NCBI RefSeq assembly: GCF_019844075.1
Contig: NZ_CP081964.1
Location: 310,001-374,000 of the forward strand
Source: Curtobacterium sp. TC1
GTDB lineage: Bacteria > Actinomycetota > Actinomycetes > Actinomycetales > Microbacteriaceae
DNA length: 64,000 nt
Reading direction: 5' to 3'
The stretch's first letter is position 1. Every line of letters starts with the position of its first letter. Below the pieces are notes generated by a model. It made no database searches, was not told the DNA's origin, and was given only the letters and a program-made list of their open reading frames with translations. A program made the position numbers and the translations under genes. Below are positions 41,692 to 51,504 of this stretch, piece after piece.

Positions 41692-42414
41692 ATGACGGAT
41701 CAGCGTGTGCTCTGGGTCACGGGTGGGGGCAGCGGCATGGGGGCCGCGAGTGCCGAGGCAGCGGCACGTGACGGCTGGTCCGTGGTGCTCAGTGGGCGTC
41801 GTGTCGACCGGCTCGAGCAGGTCGCAGGTGCCATCCGGGACACCGGTGGCACCGCGGAGGTCCTGCCCCTCGACGCGAACGACCCCGACGCGGTGGCAGC
41901 CGCGCGGGACACCGTGCTCGAACGGCACGGCCGACTCGACGGGCTCGTGCTGGCGGCCGGGCTCAACGCCCCACGACGCCGGTGGGCCGACCAGTCGCTG
42001 AACGACTTCCGCGCGATCGTGGACACGAACCTCACCGCCGTCGTCACGCTGGTGGACGCCGCGCTGCCGGCGCTCCGCGCGGCCGGCGGCGTGATCGTGG
42101 TGGTGTCGTCGTACGCCGGGTGGTCCTTCCAGCCGGGGGCGGGTGTCGCGTACTCCGCGAGCAAGTCCGCGCTCGCGTCGGTCGTCCGGACGCTCAACCA
42201 GCAGGAGGCCGAGCACGGCGTGCGTGCCACGCACCTGTGTCCGGGCGACGTCGCGACCGACTTCCTCGACCAGCGGCCGGAGGTCCCCGACGCGGCCGCC
42301 CGGCAGCGCATGCTCCAGCCGGAGGACGTCGGGCGCACGGTCGCCTTCGTGCTCGGGGCGCCGGCGCACGTGCGCATCGACGAGCTCGTGCTGTCGCCGG
42401 TCTCGCAGCGGTGA
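41692..42414 (+). CDS. SDR-family oxidoreductase
   Basis: 240 residues. TGGGSGMG near residue 10, catalytic Tyr-x3-Lys in AYSASKSAL, and AAGL in place of NNAG. TACTAT sits 6 nt before ATG 41692, so it is likely leaderless. Its TGA overlaps the GTG of the GntR-type regulator, so the two are co-translated. Substrate unknown. The C-terminus (APAHVRIDELVLSPVSQR) is typical of sugar/ketone SDRs. Confidence 0.85.
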   Translation: MTDQRVLWVTGGGSGMGAASAEAAARDGWSVVLSGRRVDRLEQVAGAIRDTGGTAEVLPLDANDPDAVAAARDTVLERHGRLDGLVLAAGLNAPRRRWADQSLNDFRAIVDTNLTAVVTLVDAALPALRAAGGVIVVVSSYAGWSFQPGAGVAYSASKSALASVVRTLNQQEAEHGVRATHLCPGDVATDFLDQRPEVPDAAARQRMLQPEDVGRTVAFVLGAPAHVRIDELVLSPVSQR

Positions 42415-43070
42415 CGAGCACCTTCGAACGGGTCCTCGACCAGGTCGGGGCCGCCGTCGTCTCCGGTGAGGTCGCCGTGGGCAGCCGCCGGAGCGTCGAC
42501 GACCTGGTGGCCTGGACGGACGCCAGTCGCAGCATCGTCCGCGAGGCCGTCCGCGTCCTCGTCGCCCTCGGCCTGCTCACCGCGCGGCGCCGGGTGGGCG
42601 TGACCGTCCTCGGCGTGCAGGAGTGGGACGTCCTGGACCCGCGGGTGGTGCGGTGGCGACTGCAGGGTCCCGACGGTGACCGCGTGGCGGTCGAGCTCCG
42701 CGAGCTGCGTGCGGCGGTCGAACCCGTCGCCGCTGCCGCAGCGGCCCAGCGGGCAGCGCTCGACGAGTGCGCAGACCGACGGGAGGCCCTCCGCACCACC
42801 GCGGACGAACTCGCCGCCGCCGCGACCCGCGACGACCGCCTCGGGTTCGTGATCGCGGACGTGCGGTTCCACGCGCTCGTGCTCGACCTGTCCGGCAACG
42901 CGCTGTACCGACGACTGCACCAGGTCGTCGGCCAGGTGCTGCGCGAACGCGGGAGCGTCCGCCCGGACCGTCACGACGTCGGCCTCCACCTCGCACTCGC
43001 CGATGCCGTCCTCGACGGTCGCCCGGACGATGCGGCCTCGACGATGCGGGCGATCGTCGACCGCACGTGA
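42411..43070 (+). CDS. GntR-family regulator (FadR/FCD type)
   Basis: 219 residues. The N-terminal GntR winged helix (SRRSVDDLVAWTDASRSIVREAVRVLVALGLLTARRRVGVTV, about 25-66) is followed by an all-helical FCD ligand domain. This contains FVIADVRFHALVLDLSGNALYRR and a DVGLHLALADAV segment; the Asp/His residues form the metal-binding effector pocket of this class. GTG 42411 overlaps the upstream SDR stop. FCD regulators usually sense sugar acids or organic acids, consistent with the dehydrogenase/lactonase neighbours. Confidence 0.9.
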   Translation: MTSTFERVLDQVGAAVVSGEVAVGSRRSVDDLVAWTDASRSIVREAVRVLVALGLLTARRRVGVTVLGVQEWDVLDPRVVRWRLQGPDGDRVAVELRELRAAVEPVAAAAAAQRAALDECADRREALRTTADELAAAATRDDRLGFVIADVRFHALVLDLSGNALYRRLHQVVGQVLRERGSVRPDRHDVGLHLALADAVLDGRPDDAASTMRAIVDRT

Positions 43071-43136
43071 ACGGAGCGCCCCGGACCTGCGAGGATGGAC
43101 CCGGCGCGCCCCTCCGGTGCCCGTGGAGGGTGAGTC

Positions 43137-43757
43137 GTGGACGCAGCACAGGACCTGGTGGTCCAGCTCGTCGGTACCCCGTGGGCGTTCTTCGTGGTCG
43201 GCCTCGTGCTCGCCGTGGGCAGTGTCGCGGTCTTCCTGCCCAGCCAGGCACTCGTCGTCGCGATCGGCACGCTCCTGGTGGGCGGTGACGGCGGCCTCCT
43301 GTCGGTCCTCTTCCTCGTCGTCGCAGCCTCCATCGGCATGGTCCTCGGCGACCTCGGGCTGTACCACCTGGCGCGCTCGGTCGACCTCGGCTCGCGGTCG
43401 TGGTTCGCGCGTCCGAAGGTCCGTGCGGCCCGGGACGCCATCGACGGCCGCTACCGTGCCGCTCCCGGACGCATCGCGGTGCTCGGACGCTTCATCCCGA
43501 TGGGCCGGCTGACGACGAACCTGGTCGGCGCGGACAGCGGGCTCGACCTCCGGCGGTTCCTGGCCAGCTGCGTGATCGCCGACGTCGTGTGGGCCGCGTA
43601 CTGCGTCGGCATCGCCTCGGCCACCGGGCGCTGGAGCCGCGAGCAGCCCTTCCTCGTCACGACCCTCGCGGTCGTGGCGTCGATCCTGCTCGGCCTCGCG
43701 ATCTCCGCGATCGAGAAAGCCGTGCGACGTCGCAACGAGGCGGCGGCCGCGGCCTGA
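43137..43757 (+). CDS. DedA/VTT-domain membrane protein
   Basis: 206 residues with five to six membrane segments. The re-entrant motif LGRFIPMGRLTTNLVGADSG (near residue 120) matches the F/GRF-x-P-x-x-R core of the DedA (VTT) family, whose members translocate undecaprenyl phosphate and other lipids across the membrane. GTG 43137 follows GAGGGTGAG. It lies 66 nt after the GntR gene and may be a separate unit. Confidence 0.87.
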   Translation: MDAAQDLVVQLVGTPWAFFVVGLVLAVGSVAVFLPSQALVVAIGTLLVGGDGGLLSVLFLVVAASIGMVLGDLGLYHLARSVDLGSRSWFARPKVRAARDAIDGRYRAAPGRIAVLGRFIPMGRLTTNLVGADSGLDLRRFLASCVIADVVWAAYCVGIASATGRWSREQPFLVTTLAVVASILLGLAISAIEKAVRRRNEAAAAA

Positions 43758-43794
43758 CGAACGTAGGGTGGGCACACCGTTCGAAGGAGAGCCC

Positions 43795-44673
43795 GTGCTG
43801 CTCGACGACCTCGTACCGAATCCTGACGCGCTCGAGCGCATCGCCACCGGCAGCACCTGGGCGGAGGGCCCCTGCTGGATCCCGGCGACCCGCACCCTGC
43901 GGTGGTCGGACATCCCCGGGGACCGGATCCTGCAGTGGCACGCCGACTCCGGCGAGACGACCTCGTACGCCGACGGAGTCGAGTTCACCAACGGCCGGAC
44001 CCTCGACCGCGACGGCAGCGTCGTCCAGTGCTCGCACGGGCTCCGGCGGGTGGAGCGGGACCGCGACGGCACGGTCACGCCGATCGTCGACGCCTGGGAC
44101 GGCGGCCGGCTGAACTCGCCGAACGACGTCGTCGTCGCCCGCGACGGCAGTGTGTGGTTCACCGACCCGGCCTACGGCATCACGCAGCCGCGCGAGGGGC
44201 ACCCCGGTGCGCGCGAGTACGGCGACCACTGGACGTTCCGCTGCGGGCCGTCCGGCGAGGACCTGCGCCCCGTGGCGACCGACGTCGACGAGCCGAACGG
44301 CCTGGCGTTCGACCCGTCCGAGCAGGTCCTCTACATCGCGAGCTCGTCGGCGGACGAACCGGTCATCCGGGCCTACGACCGCCGCGGTGACAGCGGCGAC
44401 CTGCTCAAGAACGGCCGGGTGTTCGCGCGACTCGCGCCGGGCGAGGGGGTACCGGACGGGATCCGGGTGGACGTGCACGGCAACGTGTGGTCGTCGTCGC
44501 ACCGGGGTGTCGTGGTGATCGACCCGTCCGGCGATCGGATCGGCGAGGTGGCCGTCCCGGAGGTCACGTCGAACCTGTGCTTCGGCGGTGACGACGGCAC
44601 CACGCTGTTCCTCACCGCGACGACCTCGGTGTACCGGATCGCCACGACGACGCGGGACGCTGCCGTATCCTGA
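43795..44673 (+). CDS. SMP-30/gluconolactonase-family protein
   Basis: 292 residues forming a six-bladed beta-propeller. Metal ligands are visible: Glu in WAEGPCW, Asn in RLNSPNDVVVARDG (near 110-116), Asn in EPNGLAFDPSE and Asp in VPDGIRVD. These enzymes hydrolyse sugar lactones. GTG 43795 has AAGGAGA 4 nt upstream; the longer frame from GTG 43768 would extend into the spacer. It lies 37 nt after the DedA stop. Together with the SDR genes upstream it may complete a sugar-to-aldonate route (inference). Confidence 0.88.
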   Translation: MLLDDLVPNPDALERIATGSTWAEGPCWIPATRTLRWSDIPGDRILQWHADSGETTSYADGVEFTNGRTLDRDGSVVQCSHGLRRVERDRDGTVTPIVDAWDGGRLNSPNDVVVARDGSVWFTDPAYGITQPREGHPGAREYGDHWTFRCGPSGEDLRPVATDVDEPNGLAFDPSEQVLYIASSSADEPVIRAYDRRGDSGDLLKNGRVFARLAPGEGVPDGIRVDVHGNVWSSSHRGVVVIDPSGDRIGEVAVPEVTSNLCFGGDDGTTLFLTATTSVYRIATTTRDAAVS

Positions 44674-44680
44674 CTCGGCC

Positions 44681-45832
44681 ATGCAGTGCGACTACTTCGA
44701 CCGCGGGGTGTGCCGGTCGTGCACACTCATGGGGCAGCCCTACGCCGACCAGGTCCTCGACAAGGAACTGCGCACCCGCGAACTCCTGCACGACGCCGTC
44801 GAGGCAGCGGGCGGCCCCGGAGCGGTCGCGTGGTCGCCGGCGATCACGAGTCCCGAGGCCGGGTACCGGAACAAGGCGAAGATGGTCGTCGGCGGCTCGA
44901 CCGAGCACCCGACCGTCGGCATCCTCGACCACCGGCAGCGCGGCGTCGACCTGCGGCACTGCGGGATCTGCACGCCCGGCATCCGGCACGCGCTGCCCCT
45001 GCTCGCCGACTTCGTCACGACCGCGGGGCTGATCCCGTACGACGTCGCGGCCCGACGCGGCGAGTTGAAGTACGTCCTGGTCACCGAGTCGCCCGACGGT
45101 GAACTGATGGTCCGGTTCGTCCTGCGGTCCGAGGGGCAGGTGACGCGGCTCCGCCAGCACCTGGGTGCGCTGCGTGACGCCCTGCCGAACGTCGTGGTGG
45201 TCACGGCGAACCTGCTGCCCGAGCACAAGGCCGTGACCGAGGGCGACCGCGAGATCGTGCTCACCGAGCAGGAGACGCTGCCGATGCGCCTCGGCGGGAT
45301 CACGATGCACCTGCGGCCGCAGAGCTTCTTCCAGACCAACACGGGCGTCGCCACCGAGCTGTACGCCCAGGCCTCGGCGTGGATCGACGAGCTCGACCCG
45401 GCGTCGATGTGGGACCTGTACTGCGGCGTCGGAGGGTTCGCCCTGCACGCCGCACGGCCGGGCCGAGTGGTGACCGGCATCGAGACGAGCGCCGAGGCGA
45501 TCCGCTCGGCGAAGCAGTCCGCGCGCGAGGCCGGGCTGGAAGGCCTCCGGTTCGCCGCCGACGACGCCACGGAACACGCACTCCGCGCCCGACCCGACGC
45601 CGTGCCCGAGCTCGTCCTGGTGAACCCACCGCGACGCGGGATCGGCGAGACGCTGTCGACCTGGCTCGAGGGATCAGACGTGCAGCACGTCGTCTACTCG
45701 AGCTGCAACCCGGTGACCTTGGCCAAGGACCTGGCGCGCATGCCGTCGTTCCGACTGCGTCGCGTCCGGATGCTCGACATGTTCCCCCAGACCGGCCATC
45801 TCGAGGCCGTCACCCTGTTGTCGCGGACGTGA
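44681..45832 (+). CDS. rlmC: 23S rRNA (uracil-C5)-methyltransferase RlmC
   Basis: 383 residues, the RumB/RlmC length. The N-terminus MQCDYFDRGVCRSC gives cluster cysteines 3, 11 and 14, with the fourth in DLRHCGIC. The SAM motif is WDLYCGVGGFALHAA (near 247). The catalytic Cys is in VYSSCNPVTLAKDL, and the final acid in QTGHLEAV is conserved. It methylates U747 in E. coli 23S rRNA through a 4Fe-4S-containing fold. ATG 44681 follows TATCCT by 9 nt, giving at most a 2-3 nt leader. RlmD/TrmA are alternatives, but the four N-terminal Cys pattern fits RlmC best. Confidence 0.9.
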   Translation: MQCDYFDRGVCRSCTLMGQPYADQVLDKELRTRELLHDAVEAAGGPGAVAWSPAITSPEAGYRNKAKMVVGGSTEHPTVGILDHRQRGVDLRHCGICTPGIRHALPLLADFVTTAGLIPYDVAARRGELKYVLVTESPDGELMVRFVLRSEGQVTRLRQHLGALRDALPNVVVVTANLLPEHKAVTEGDREIVLTEQETLPMRLGGITMHLRPQSFFQTNTGVATELYAQASAWIDELDPASMWDLYCGVGGFALHAARPGRVVTGIETSAEAIRSAKQSAREAGLEGLRFAADDATEHALRARPDAVPELVLVNPPRRGIGETLSTWLEGSDVQHVVYSSCNPVTLAKDLARMPSFRLRRVRMLDMFPQTGHLEAVTLLSRT

Positions 45833-46827
<995 letters not shown>

Positions 46828-46844
46828 TCGTCCCTCGGGACCAA

Positions 46845-46886
46845 CACGACGACGCCCCGCGACCTCGGTCGCGGGGCGTCGTCGTG
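46845..46886. terminator. Strong hairpin terminator after the Rpf-like gene
   Basis: A perfect 18-bp stem, 46845-46862 with 46869-46886, loop CCTCGG. Sequence resembles the hairpin at 11438-11469 in its GCCCCGCGA core. It is convergent-compatible with the LCP gene. Confidence 0.9.
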
Positions 46887-46915
46887 CGTGGCGCGTGTCG
46901 AGACGGACGGGAGTG

Positions 46916-47956
46916 CTACTGCGGGTTGTCGGACAGCCAGGCCGCGACGTCGTCGGAGCGCAACGCCTGCGACAGCGAGCCGACCGCCAGGTCGTTGAGC
47001 ATGACGATGGACTGCCCGTCCGGGGAGGTCCCGGACCCCGCCGTCGGTACCGTGAAGGTCTCGAGGTCGTCGGTCCGGACGTCGCGCAGCGACCACCCGA
47101 GGCCGATCAGCGTGGGGAACGAGAGCCCGGCGTCCACCGCGAGGTGCTCGCTCGTCGCGGTCACGAAGTCCTGGATGCGTCCGGGGTTCGTGATCGTGCC
47201 ACGGGAGAGCAGTCCGTCCACGATGCCGCGCATGAACGCCTGCTGGTTCCGCACGCGCGTGTGGTCGGCGTCGGCGAAGGCGTACCGCTCGCGGACGAAG
47301 GCGAGTGCGGCGTCGCCGTCGAGTCGGTTGGCGCCGGCGACGAAGTCGTGGCCGCGCGCGGAGAACGCCCGGCTGGAGTCGACCGGGACGCCGCCCAGTG
47401 CGTCGGTCATGCCCGTGAAGCCGGTGAAGTCGATCTCGGCGACGTGGTCGACGCGGACGTCCAGCAGCTGCTCGACGGTCTGCACCGTGAGCGGGACACC
47501 GCCCCACGCGTACGCGGCGTTGATCTTGGCGCGCCCGTGACCCGGGACGTCCACCCACGAGTCGCGCATGATCGACATGAGGTAGACCGCCTGCCGGTCG
47601 GCAGGGATGTGCGCGAGCATCAGGGTGTCGGAGCGGCCACCGGCGTCCGAAGGCTTGCCGTCCGGTCCCCGGGCAGCCCGTGAGTCGGAACCGATGAGCA
47701 GGATGTTCTCGCCACCGGAGGCGGTCGGGCGGGTCCCGCTCGGGAACGGGTTCGCGATGACGTCGCGGCCGGCGTCGAAGCTGCGCGCCAGCCCGCCGAC
47801 GAAGATGCTCGCGACGACGGCGACCACGGTGGCGATGCCGACGAGTGATCCGACCGTCGCGAGCAGCGCGACGAGGAAGGGTCGTCGGCGCTTCGGGCGG
47901 CGGGCGGTCCGTGCTGCGGTCTCGGCGGCCTGACGGGCCGCCCGTCGTTCGGACAT
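46916..47956 (-). CDS. LytR-CpsA-Psr (LCP) family protein
   Basis: 346 residues. A cytoplasmic basic stretch (TARRPKRRRP) leads to a membrane anchor at about 28-52. The LCP domain then has IGSDSRAARGPDG, SDTLMLAHI, SIMRDSWVDVPGHGRAKINAAYAWGG and VRERYAFADADHTRVRNQQAFM, which carry the Arg and Asp residues that bind polyprenyl pyrophosphate. These enzymes attach wall glycopolymers to peptidoglycan. ATG 47956 has AGGAG 7 nt upstream. A TAGGAT -10 (minus, 48006-48001) implies a leader of about 45 nt containing the small hairpin CGGTCGG/CCGACCG. Confidence 0.92.
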   Translation of the reverse strand: MSERRAARQAAETAARTARRPKRRRPFLVALLATVGSLVGIATVVAVVASIFVGGLARSFDAGRDVIANPFPSGTRPTASGGENILLIGSDSRAARGPDGKPSDAGGRSDTLMLAHIPADRQAVYLMSIMRDSWVDVPGHGRAKINAAYAWGGVPLTVQTVEQLLDVRVDHVAEIDFTGFTGMTDALGGVPVDSSRAFSARGHDFVAGANRLDGDAALAFVRERYAFADADHTRVRNQQAFMRGIVDGLLSRGTITNPGRIQDFVTATSEHLAVDAGLSFPTLIGLGWSLRDVRTDDLETFTVPTAGSGTSPDGQSIVMLNDLAVGSLSQALRSDDVAAWLSDNPQ

Positions 47957-48034
47957 GCGGGACTCCTGCGGATTCGGTCGGCCGTGCCACCGACCGACCA
48001 ATCCTACCGCATGTGGTATGTCGCGTACTGGGTG

Positions 48035-48448
48035 TCACCGATCGGGCTGCGACGGCTTCCTGAGGAGTCCGTTGAGGGTAGCTCGCAGTGTCGGATCGTC
48101 CGGCAGGACCTCGCGCTCGATGTGTCGAGCGGTCTCCCATGCCCGGCGTCCGTGCTCCGTCACCGTCACGAGCCGGCGACGTCGGTCGTCGGGGTGCGGG
48201 GTGCGCTCGACGAGGCCGTCCCGCTCCATCCGCTCGAGCGTCCGTGACATGGTCTGCGGCTGCACCCGTGCCGTCCGTGCGATCGTGTCGGCACCGGTGG
48301 GCCCCGTCCGGATCAGGATGTCGACCGCGATGAGGGCTGCGTGCGGCAGTCCGATGGCGCGGAGTCGTTCGTCCCAGTCCCGTTCGACGGAGCGTGCGGC
48401 GGCCGAGAGCAGCCGACCGAGGGGCCACTGCTCGGTCGTGTCGTCCAT
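48035..48448 (-). CDS. MarR-family regulator
   Basis: 137 residues. Winged helix: GADTIARTARVQPQTMSRTLERMERDGLVERTPHPDDRRRRLV (about 52-94), including the wing DDRR. The C-terminus is short (GLLRKPSQPDR). TAGACT lies exactly 6 nt before ATG 48448, so it is probably leaderless. It diverges from the MMPL exporter; a perfect 12-bp palindrome lies in the 92-nt spacer. Likely represses the exporter until a toxic compound binds (inference). Confidence 0.88.
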   Translation of the reverse strand: MDDTTEQWPLGRLLSAAARSVERDWDERLRAIGLPHAALIAVDILIRTGPTGADTIARTARVQPQTMSRTLERMERDGLVERTPHPDDRRRRLVTVTEHGRRAWETARHIEREVLPDDPTLRATLNGLLRKPSQPDR

Positions 48449-48506
48449 GGCCGCAGTCTACGGTCGACACCGGCCGCGGCTGTCGGCTGTCCCGTCCGTC
48501 TAGTAA

Positions 48507-48518
48507 TCAGCATGCTGA
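48507..48518. promoter_or_regulatory. 12-bp palindrome between MarR and MMPL genes
   Basis: TCAGCATGCTGA is fully self-complementary. It sits 9 nt upstream of the TACGCT -10 (48528-48533) of the exporter gene, i.e. on its -35 region. It is the likely MarR operator. Confidence 0.7.
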
Positions 48519-48540
48519 CGATCGGTGTACGCTCACCGAC

Positions 48541-50667
48541 GTGTCCCGCTTCCTCCGCATCGTCCTCCCCGCGCTCGTCATCGTGGTCTGGCTCGCGATC
48601 GCCTCCGTCGGCGGTCCGTACTTCGGCAAGATCTCCGAGGTGTCGACGAACGACCAGACCTCGTTCCTGCCCGCGTCGGCCGACGCCACGACGGTGCAGG
48701 AGCGGTCGTCCGAGTTCCGGCAGGAGTCGGGCGCACCCGCGATCATCGTGCTCGAGCGCGACGGCGGGATGTCGTCGTCCGACCTGTCCGCGGCGAAGGG
48801 CCTCGCGACGCAGCTCGGCGACCGCGACGACGTCGAGTCCGTCAGCCCGGTGATCCCGAGTGCGGACGGCGACGCGGTGGAGATCGTCGCGACCCTCACC
48901 ACGGCAGCCGACACCGGCGACGCCGTCGAGGCGATCCGCACCGACGTCCAGGACGCCCTGCCCGCCGGTGTGAGCGGCCACGTCACCGGACCAGCCGGGT
49001 TCACCGCCGACCTGACCGAGGCGTTCGCCGGCATCGACGGCCTGCTGCTCGGGGTCGCGCTCGCCGCGGTGTTCGTGATCCTGATCGTCGTCTACCGCTC
49101 ACCACTGCTGCCGATCCTCGTGCTCGGCACCGCGACGTTCGCACTGTGCGCCTCGATCCTGGTGGTGTGGTGGCTCGCGAAGGCCGGGATCGTCACCGTG
49201 AACGGCCAGGTGCAGGGGATCCTGTCGATCCTGGTGATCGGTGCGGCGACGGACTACGCCCTGCTCTACACGGCGCGCTTCCGCGAGGCGCTGCGCGACC
49301 ACCGCACCGGCTGGGGCGCGACGAAGGCGGCCATGCGGGGGAGCCTCGAACCGATCCTGGCCTCCGGCGGCACCGTCATCGTGGGCGTGCTCTGCCTGCT
49401 GCTCTCCGACCTCAACTCGAACAAGGCGCTCGGTCCGGTCGCGGCGATCGGCATCGCGTTCAGCCTGCTCGCCGCCCTGTCGCTCCTGCCCGCACTGCTG
49501 CTCGCGTTCCGTCGAGCGGCGTTCTGGCCGCTGCGTCCCGCGTACGGCAGCGCCCACCCGGTGCTCACCGGTCCGGAGGCCCGCGGCGTCTGGGCCCGGG
49601 TCGGTCGGCTCGTCGCCAAGCGCTCCCGGGTCGTGTGGATCGTCTGCACGGTGGGCCTGGTCGCGATGGGCACGGGCCTGGTCGGGCTCAAGGCCGACGG
49701 GGTCCCGCAGAGCGACCTCGTCATCGGGGCGTCGCAGGCACGCGACGGGCAGGACGTCCTCGCCGACCACTTCCCGGGCGGCTCCGGCAGCCCGGCGCAG
49801 GTCATCGGGTCGGAGCGTGACCTCGCCGCCCTCGTCGACGCCGTCACGGCGGTCGACGGTGTCGACGGGGTCGTCGCCGCCGCGAAGGACACCCCGTCCG
49901 GCACCGTGCCCGTGACGAGCGACACGAGTTCCGCCGGCGGCGTCGCCGCCGAGCCCACCGTCTCGCGCGGGGACGTGCTGCTCGAGGCCACGTTGTCCGA
50001 CCCAGCCGACTCCGACGCGGCCGAGCAGACGGTCCGTGACCTCCGCACCGCCGTCGAACGGGTCGATCCCGACGCGGTCGTCGGCGGCGTCACCGCGACC
50101 GCCGTCGACACGAACGACACCGGGATCCGTGACCGCACGCTGATCATCCCCGTGGTGCTGGTCGTGATCCTGCTCATCCTGATGCTCCTGCTCCGCAGCA
50201 TCGTCGCCCCGCTCGTGCTGATCGGCAGTGTGATCGTGTCGTTCGCCGCAGCCCTCGGCGTCGGGGCGCTCGTCTTCGACCACGTGTTCCACTTCCCCGG
50301 TGCGGACCCGAGCGTGCCGCTCTACTCGTTCGTGTTCCTCGTCGCGCTCGGGGTGGACTACAACATCTTCCTCATGACGCGGGTGCGGGAAGAGGCGCTG
50401 CGGCACGGCCCGCACGAGGGGGTCCTGCGAGGACTCGGCGTCACCGGCCGGGTCATCACCTCGGCTGGCGTGGTGCTCGCGGCGACGTTCGCGGCCCTCG
50501 GCGTCATCCCGATCCTCTTCCTCGTGCAGATCGCGTTCGTGGTGGCCTTCGGCGTCCTGCTCGACACGATCGTCGTCCGTTCGCTGCTCGTGCCGGCGCT
50601 CGCGTACGACGTCGGGCGGCGGGCCTGGTGGCCGTCGCGCCTCTCGCGCGCGAACCATGACATGTGA
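48541..50667 (+). CDS. MMPL/RND-family exporter
   Basis: 708 residues. Two halves each have a membrane helix, an extracytoplasmic domain and five more helices; 12 helices in total. The first half (about 150-330) has VNGQVQGILSILVIGAATDYALLYTARFREAL, the second (about 550-690) FVFLVALGVDYNIFLMTRVREEA. The Asp-Tyr pair in TM4 and TM10 is the proton-relay site of MmpL proteins. GTG 48541 follows TACGCT by 7 nt (leaderless). It probably exports lipids or drugs and is controlled by the divergent MarR. Confidence 0.9.
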   Translation: MSRFLRIVLPALVIVVWLAIASVGGPYFGKISEVSTNDQTSFLPASADATTVQERSSEFRQESGAPAIIVLERDGGMSSSDLSAAKGLATQLGDRDDVESVSPVIPSADGDAVEIVATLTTAADTGDAVEAIRTDVQDALPAGVSGHVTGPAGFTADLTEAFAGIDGLLLGVALAAVFVILIVVYRSPLLPILVLGTATFALCASILVVWWLAKAGIVTVNGQVQGILSILVIGAATDYALLYTARFREALRDHRTGWGATKAAMRGSLEPILASGGTVIVGVLCLLLSDLNSNKALGPVAAIGIAFSLLAALSLLPALLLAFRRAAFWPLRPAYGSAHPVLTGPEARGVWARVGRLVAKRSRVVWIVCTVGLVAMGTGLVGLKADGVPQSDLVIGASQARDGQDVLADHFPGGSGSPAQVIGSERDLAALVDAVTAVDGVDGVVAAAKDTPSGTVPVTSDTSSAGGVAAEPTVSRGDVLLEATLSDPADSDAAEQTVRDLRTAVERVDPDAVVGGVTATAVDTNDTGIRDRTLIIPVVLVVILLILMLLLRSIVAPLVLIGSVIVSFAAALGVGALVFDHVFHFPGADPSVPLYSFVFLVALGVDYNIFLMTRVREEALRHGPHEGVLRGLGVTGRVITSAGVVLAATFAALGVIPILFLVQIAFVVAFGVLLDTIVVRSLLVPALAYDVGRRAWWPSRLSRANHDM

Positions 50668-50679
50668 CACGCTGGGTGC

Positions 50680-51330
50680 ATGCCAGTTCCTTCGACGCAG
50701 CCCGCCGCCGAGCGCAAGCTCCTCCGTGACACCGTGCAGGACAAGATCCGCGACGCGATCATGGACGGCACGCTGGAACCCGGCGAACGGCTCAACGACG
50801 ACGACCTGATCGCGTGGCTCGGGGTCTCACGCACCCCGATCCGCGAAGCGCTCGCGGAACTCGCCCGCGCCGGCCTGATCGAGATGGCGCCGAACCGCTA
50901 CACCCGCGTGGCGGCCCCGACGAAGGACGAGCTCCTCGACGCCTACCGCACGCTCGGCGTCATCTACGGCGGCGTCGTGCGCCTGGCCGTGCCCAACTTC
51001 ACCGAGCCGCAGCGCAAGAAGATCGTGAAGATGCTCGACGACGTCATCGCGCGGGTCGGTGCCGACGAGCAGGACCAGGTCGCCCGCGATGGCGCGGACA
51101 TCTACTCGCAGTGGGCGGACGCCTGCGGCAACCCGTCGCTCGTGCAGCTCTGCCGATCGACCACCGATGGGCTGTCCTTCAAGCTCCGGGTCCCCGAGCT
51201 CGCCGAGCTGGTGCCGGCCGCGGTGGTCCTGCCCGAGATCGAGAAGCTCAAGGCCGCCGTCCTGGCGAAGGACCCGATCGCGGCAGAGCTCGCGATGGAG
51301 GCCATCCACCTGCTGCCGTCGCGCGCGTAG
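50680..51330 (+). CDS. GntR-family regulator (FCD-like)
   Basis: 216 residues. DNA-binding region: LRDTVQDKIRDAIMDGTLEPGERLNDDDLIAWLGVSRTPIREALAELARAGLIEM (about 15-70), with the classical GntR recognition helix. The C-terminal helical ligand domain lacks the complete His/Asp metal pocket of the FCD class, so the ligand may be bound differently. It begins 12 nt after the MMPL stop but with CACGCT 6 nt before ATG 50680, so it may have its own start point. A strong terminator follows. The target is not evident. Confidence 0.87.
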   Translation: MPVPSTQPAAERKLLRDTVQDKIRDAIMDGTLEPGERLNDDDLIAWLGVSRTPIREALAELARAGLIEMAPNRYTRVAAPTKDELLDAYRTLGVIYGGVVRLAVPNFTEPQRKKIVKMLDDVIARVGADEQDQVARDGADIYSQWADACGNPSLVQLCRSTTDGLSFKLRVPELAELVPAAVVLPEIEKLKAAVLAKDPIAAELAMEAIHLLPSRA

Positions 51331-51358
51331 CGCCCCGTCGCCCAGCGCGACCAGGAGA

Positions 51359-51402
51359 CGGACGGGAGGCCCGTGGCGATCCCGCCACGGGCCTCCCGTC
51401 CG
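51359..51402. terminator. GACGGGAGGC-family terminator
   Basis: A perfect 20-bp stem, 51359-51378 with 51383-51402, loop ATCC. Downstream of the GntR gene. It contains the false upstream extension of the LCP reading frame. Confidence 0.92.
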
Positions 51403-51504
51403 CCGTCACGCGCGTCTCGAGCCGCGACGCGGTCGCAGGGGCTGTGGAGTGACCTTCCAGGCGGATTCCATGTCCCCTGCGCGCGCTGCGGTTATGGTTT
51501 CCCG

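Noticed and set aside
51373..51504. Upstream extension of the LCP gene starting at 51373
   Set aside because: It would begin inside the terminator hairpin 51359-51402; GTG 51505 has a well-placed TATGGT.
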